In this document: positions 60,938-64,000 of the stretch, one piece after another
Layout: each line of letters begins with the position of its first letter
Numbering within the stretch: position 1 is the first letter of the stretch
Origin: Algoriphagus chordae
GTDB lineage: Bacteria > Bacteroidota > Bacteroidia > Cytophagales > Cyclobacteriaceae
Assembly (NCBI RefSeq): GCF_003254055.1
Contig: NZ_QKZT01000008.1
Span: forward strand, 62,001-126,000
Length of the DNA: 64,000 nucleotides
Direction: 5' to 3'
The notes under the pieces: generated by a model
What the model saw: only the letters and a program-made list of their open reading frames with translations
Told to the model about the DNA's origin: nothing
Databases searched by the model: none
Made by a program: the position numbers and the translations under genes

Positions 60938-63472
60938 TTAGGCTGCGTTTCTAGCTGCGTTGATTATCCCAAACATACTTCTCAGAATCAACTTTTGAAG
61001 CACATCGGTAGTCTTGCCCGTTTCAAGGATTTTCTGAATGGCATATTGCTGAACAGTAATCAATGGCAATACAATCCGCTCACGAATTTCGATTGACTTT
61101 TTAATCACTTTGTTGTCGCCCATCAACTCATCCATTGAAGACACTTCTTTGAGTTTCTCAATAGATCTCAGGTACTCATCGTACATAATATCCCAGAACT
61201 CGCCGTAGTTCTTATCTTGTTTCAAATAAGCAGTTGCTGGATAAAAACACTTCGTAAGCGACTGCATAGAATTACCTAGAAGAGCTCTGAAGAAAAGAGA
61301 GTTGTTGTATAGCTCTTGCAAGTCTCCCAATTTCCCTTTCTTTTCCAATACCTCCACTGCCGCTCCTACTCCATAAAAACCTGGAATATTTTGCTTCATC
61401 TGAGCCCAGGATCCTACGAAAGGAATGGCTCTCAAGTCTTCAAATTTCAAACCTTCACCCTTTCCTCTTTTCAATGGTCTAGAGCCAATATTGGTCATCC
61501 CGAAATACTTCAAAGGAGTCACATGCTCCAGATAAGGAACGAACATCGGATGACTTTTGAATTTTTTATAAGATTCATACGCCTCCCCAGCTAGCTCATC
61601 AATCAAAGCACGCTGTTCTGTATTTAGATTCTTATCTGCTCCACCATAAAGATGATTTTCCAAACCTGCACTTAGAAGTTGTTCGAAATTGTAGGTACAA
61701 GAAGCCTGCTTACCGTAGTTAGCAGAAATCGTCTGACCTTGTATCGTTACTTGGATTTCTGAATTTTCTACTTTTTCACCTAGAGAAGCGTAGAAATTAT
61801 GCATATTTCCTCCACCACGTGCAGGAGGCCCACCTCTACCGTCGAAGAACACTACTTCAATGCCATTCTCTCTCGAGACTCTGGTCATCTCCTCCTTGGC
61901 TCTAAGAATAGACCAGTTGGCCTGTAGATAGCCACCATCCTTAGTTCCATCTGAGAAGCCGAGCATGATCGTTTGTTTATTTCCTCTGAATGCCAAATGC
62001 TTTTGGTACTCAGGAAGATTATAAAGACTTGTCATGATCTCTGGCGCTTCGGCTAAATCATCAATCGTCTCAAAAAGAGGCACTATATCCAAAGGAAGAT
62101 TTTCCTTGTCTGCACCTAGCGTAAGCTGCGCCAATTTGAATACCTCAAGCAAATGCTTTCGAGATTGACAATTTGAGATGATGTAGCGATTGAGGACTTC
62201 CTCACCGCTCTCTTTTTGGATAGAATCAATAACACCAAATGACTCCAACATCTCCTGATTAAAAGGATCTTGAAAAGATGCCACTTTAGGTAGTTCAGTA
62301 AGGCTCATGATCTGGGCGATCTGCTCATCTTCTGTACCCTGAAGTTCCTTGCCTTGAAGCTGGAAAACTTCCTCTATGAGTGCATCATGTTTGCGGCTGT
62401 CCTGACGCATATCCATGCATGCGAAGTGGAAACCAAATATTTTCACTTTAAGAATAAACTGATCCAATTCCTCTAAGAAAAGTCCCTCATGATGAGTAAT
62501 CAAGCCTTCTCTGGCAGCGAATAGATCTGCGAGCAGTTCATCCTTGGTTTTATAAACCGGGTTATTTTCAAATAAAGTAGCATAAAGACCACGCTCTATG
62601 TTTATCAGAATTTCTTCTACGTGCTTGAATGTCAATCTTCTTCTCACCTTACGCACATCGCGATAGTAACACTTCAAAACCCACTTTTTCAAGCGTTCTG
62701 CCACCTGCTTCGTAATCGTATGGGTGACAAATGGATTCCCATCTCTATCTCCACCTGGCCAGAAACCAATTTTCAATAAACCTGGATTCTCCCAATCGTG
62801 AAGTGGAATTTCTAAAGATCCCAACAGGCGAATCATGATATCGGAAATACTATGATAAAACACATTCTCGAGAAACCAGATCAAGCTTACCGCCTCGTCG
62901 TAAGGCGTAGGCTTTTCACGTTTGGTGAAACCTGTTTTGCCTAATTGCTGAAGAAGCGAGTTTATTTTTCCTATATCATCCTTTCTGATTGCATTCTCCA
63001 GATCCGTGATGATTGCTAACACATTACCAGGATAAAACTGGGTTGGGTGAGCAGTAAGCGTCAAGCGAACAGAAAAAGTTTTCAGTTTTTCCACGAGTTC
63101 TTCTCGCTTGTTATCATTATCAGTTCGGTCTATCAAGGCTTTGATCGTCCCCTTTCCATTCAAATCATGGATTTTCTCATAGGCAGCATCCTCAATAGAA
63201 TCAAACAAAACGACCTGTCGCTCTACGTATTGAATCATTTGGAAAAGCAAATCAGACTGCTGAGAATCAGTAGATTCCGGCATCAATTCATCGAAAAACC
63301 CTGCAATAATTTCCTTAGGTGTTAATCCTTTTTGGAAACCATTCTGACATGCTGTACCTAGAATCGGAAGCAAAGTTCCTGTGCGGTAAATGTCATTGAA
63401 GGGAAGATCTAAAAATAAACTGTTGTAAATGGTGAAGCGCTTGGCTACTTGGGTATCATAGGTTTTATACAT
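60938..63472 (-). CDS. ppc: Phosphoenolpyruvate carboxylase
   Basis: Carboxylates phosphoenolpyruvate to oxaloacetate, refilling the TCA cycle. The 844 residues are a little shorter than the E. coli form, as is usual in Bacteroidota. Catalytic blocks are LTAHPTQFYPGN (His near residue 140), FWPGGDRDGNPFVT (near 265), MDMRQDSRKHD (near 380), GFSDGTKDGGYLQANW (near 520) and FFDGRGGPPARGGG (near 550). The C-terminus ends NAARNAA rather than the QNTG of many bacterial forms, which is worth noting since that tail lies near the active site. It is divergent from the lactonase gene. Confidence 0.97.
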   Translation of the reverse strand: MYKTYDTQVAKRFTIYNSLFLDLPFNDIYRTGTLLPILGTACQNGFQKGLTPKEIIAGFFDELMPESTDSQQSDLLFQMIQYVERQVVLFDSIEDAAYEKIHDLNGKGTIKALIDRTDNDNKREELVEKLKTFSVRLTLTAHPTQFYPGNVLAIITDLENAIRKDDIGKINSLLQQLGKTGFTKREKPTPYDEAVSLIWFLENVFYHSISDIMIRLLGSLEIPLHDWENPGLLKIGFWPGGDRDGNPFVTHTITKQVAERLKKWVLKCYYRDVRKVRRRLTFKHVEEILINIERGLYATLFENNPVYKTKDELLADLFAAREGLITHHEGLFLEELDQFILKVKIFGFHFACMDMRQDSRKHDALIEEVFQLQGKELQGTEDEQIAQIMSLTELPKVASFQDPFNQEMLESFGVIDSIQKESGEEVLNRYIISNCQSRKHLLEVFKLAQLTLGADKENLPLDIVPLFETIDDLAEAPEIMTSLYNLPEYQKHLAFRGNKQTIMLGFSDGTKDGGYLQANWSILRAKEEMTRVSRENGIEVVFFDGRGGPPARGGGNMHNFYASLGEKVENSEIQVTIQGQTISANYGKQASCTYNFEQLLSAGLENHLYGGADKNLNTEQRALIDELAGEAYESYKKFKSHPMFVPYLEHVTPLKYFGMTNIGSRPLKRGKGEGLKFEDLRAIPFVGSWAQMKQNIPGFYGVGAAVEVLEKKGKLGDLQELYNNSLFFRALLGNSMQSLTKCFYPATAYLKQDKNYGEFWDIMYDEYLRSIEKLKEVSSMDELMGDNKVIKKSIEIRERIVLPLITVQQYAIQKILETGKTTDVLQKLILRSMFGIINAARNAA

Positions 63473-63763
63473 TATTCATCTTCCGTTTTAATGGTTAAGC
63501 AAATTAGTAAAAATTCTAAAAACTGAAATAACTATTGACTATTCATTAATAAATAATCTTTTTCTCTTCCTTTTTATTAACCAAATCAGTCTTTTTTCAA
63601 TAAAATCACAAATCCAGTTGTTCAGTAATTTCGATATCTTTCTGACCTGAAATCGAGCATAGCCCAAACTTCACACAGAATTATGAACATCAGTCTTGCG
63701 AGTTCCCTCCCTATAGCCTCGAATTATTGGAGGGATTACCATTGGAAGATAAATTAAAAACAG

Positions 63764-64000
63764 ATGAAACAATCACTTTTCCTAGCAGGACTTCTAGCTA
63801 TTTCTTTTGCCTGCAGCTCAGAAAAAACAACCGAAATGACGACAACACCTATCACCTACTCATTTTTGGTGGGCACATATACTGAAAATGACAGCCAAGG
63901 GCTCAATCAACTTGATTTCACTCCTTCTGAAAACAAGCTAGAAGTACGGACAATTTTCCCTGGGATTCAAAGCCCATCCTTTGTCTTGGCCAATTCTGCT
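63764..64000 (+). CDS. Lactonase-family (6-phosphogluconolactonase-like beta-propeller) lipoprotein, N-terminal part
   Basis: The gene runs off the window; 79 codons are seen. The signal peptide ends at Cys17 in ISFACSS, making a lipoprotein. The mature part begins with YSFLVGTYTENDSQGLNQLDF and IFPGIQSPSFVLA, the first blade of the seven-bladed YkgB/Pgl propeller (VGTYT and SPSF motifs). The reaction is lactone hydrolysis by family, or carboxymuconate lactone cyclisation; the exported form in Bacteroidota has no assigned substrate. The ATG at 63764 is the only suitable start. Confidence 0.88.
   Translation, partial: MKQSLFLAGLLAISFACSSEKTTEMTTTPITYSFLVGTYTENDSQGLNQLDFTPSENKLEVRTIFPGIQSPSFVLANSA

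Noticed and set aside
1..64000. tRNA or rRNA genes, insertion sequences, integrases or prophage genes
   Set aside because: Intergenic regions were read on both strands; no cloverleaf with the TTCGANTC arm, no transposase-like product and no terminal inverted repeats with target duplication were seen.

Overview
The window looks like chromosomal DNA of a Bacteroidota bacterium, most likely a marine or aquatic Cytophagales of the Algoriphagus/Cyclobacteriaceae type. That placement is inferred from three SusC/SusD outer-membrane uptake pairs, many exported proteins and lipoproteins ending their signal in SxxC or AQ, GSCFA and CreD proteins, a Bacteroidota-type promoter before valS (TAnnTTTG), and short dispersed repeats of kinds common in this group. 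No rRNA, tRNA, insertion sequence, prophage or CRISPR array was seen.

Layout. 1-13.5 kb: end of a SusC gene with its SusD, a PBP4-like S13 carboxypeptidase, an S9 peptidase, then on the minus strand a second SusC/SusD pair and a second (glutamyl-endopeptidase-like) S9 peptidase. 13.7-22.1 kb: DUF1801 and DUF1835 proteins, an ECF sigma factor with an overlapping membrane-protein gene, GSCFA, a YyaL-like thioredoxin-fold protein and PriA. 22.3-27 kb: a lipoprotein esterase, a 0.6 kb repeat cluster, the agmatine-to-putrescine pair aguB-aguA, and an Xre/RES toxin-antitoxin pair with a palindromic operator. 27-34.3 kb: cytochrome c/VCBS protein, NTF2-like protein, divergent GH29 enzyme, esterase with TPR tail, an ExbB-like membrane protein, and a LytS/LytTR two-component pair. 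34.5-37.6 kb: a CreD cluster (membrane protein, winged-helix regulator, CreD, DoxX) whose two promoters carry the same operator. 37.7-43.4 kb: a cation/proton antiporter, a lipoprotein TIM-barrel isomerase, an unreported-looking 38-residue membrane protein, a secreted orphan and fumarylacetoacetase. 43.6-50.1 kb: S15-type CocE hydrolase followed by the third SusC/SusD pair. 50.3-57.8 kb: an accessory stretch of single genes (DUF2200, MDR dehydrogenase, NTF2-like, a 93-base dehydrogenase remnant, Crp/Fnr, DUF4260, TetR-GNAT, alpha/beta hydrolase, AAA/DUF4143). 57.9-64 kb: valS, ppc and the start of a lactonase-family lipoprotein.

How it fits together. All three SusC/SusD pairs lie next to exported peptidases or S15-type hydrolases rather than glycoside hydrolases, which suggests peptide rather than glycan uptake (inference). 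The best candidate for a distinct regulatory system is the CreD cluster: its small regulator has no promoter of its own and the same ACTTTG-N5-CAAAGT-ACTTTTAA site lies just before both the regulator's operon and creD. Intergenic regions carry at least six families of short, often hairpin-forming dispersed repeats.
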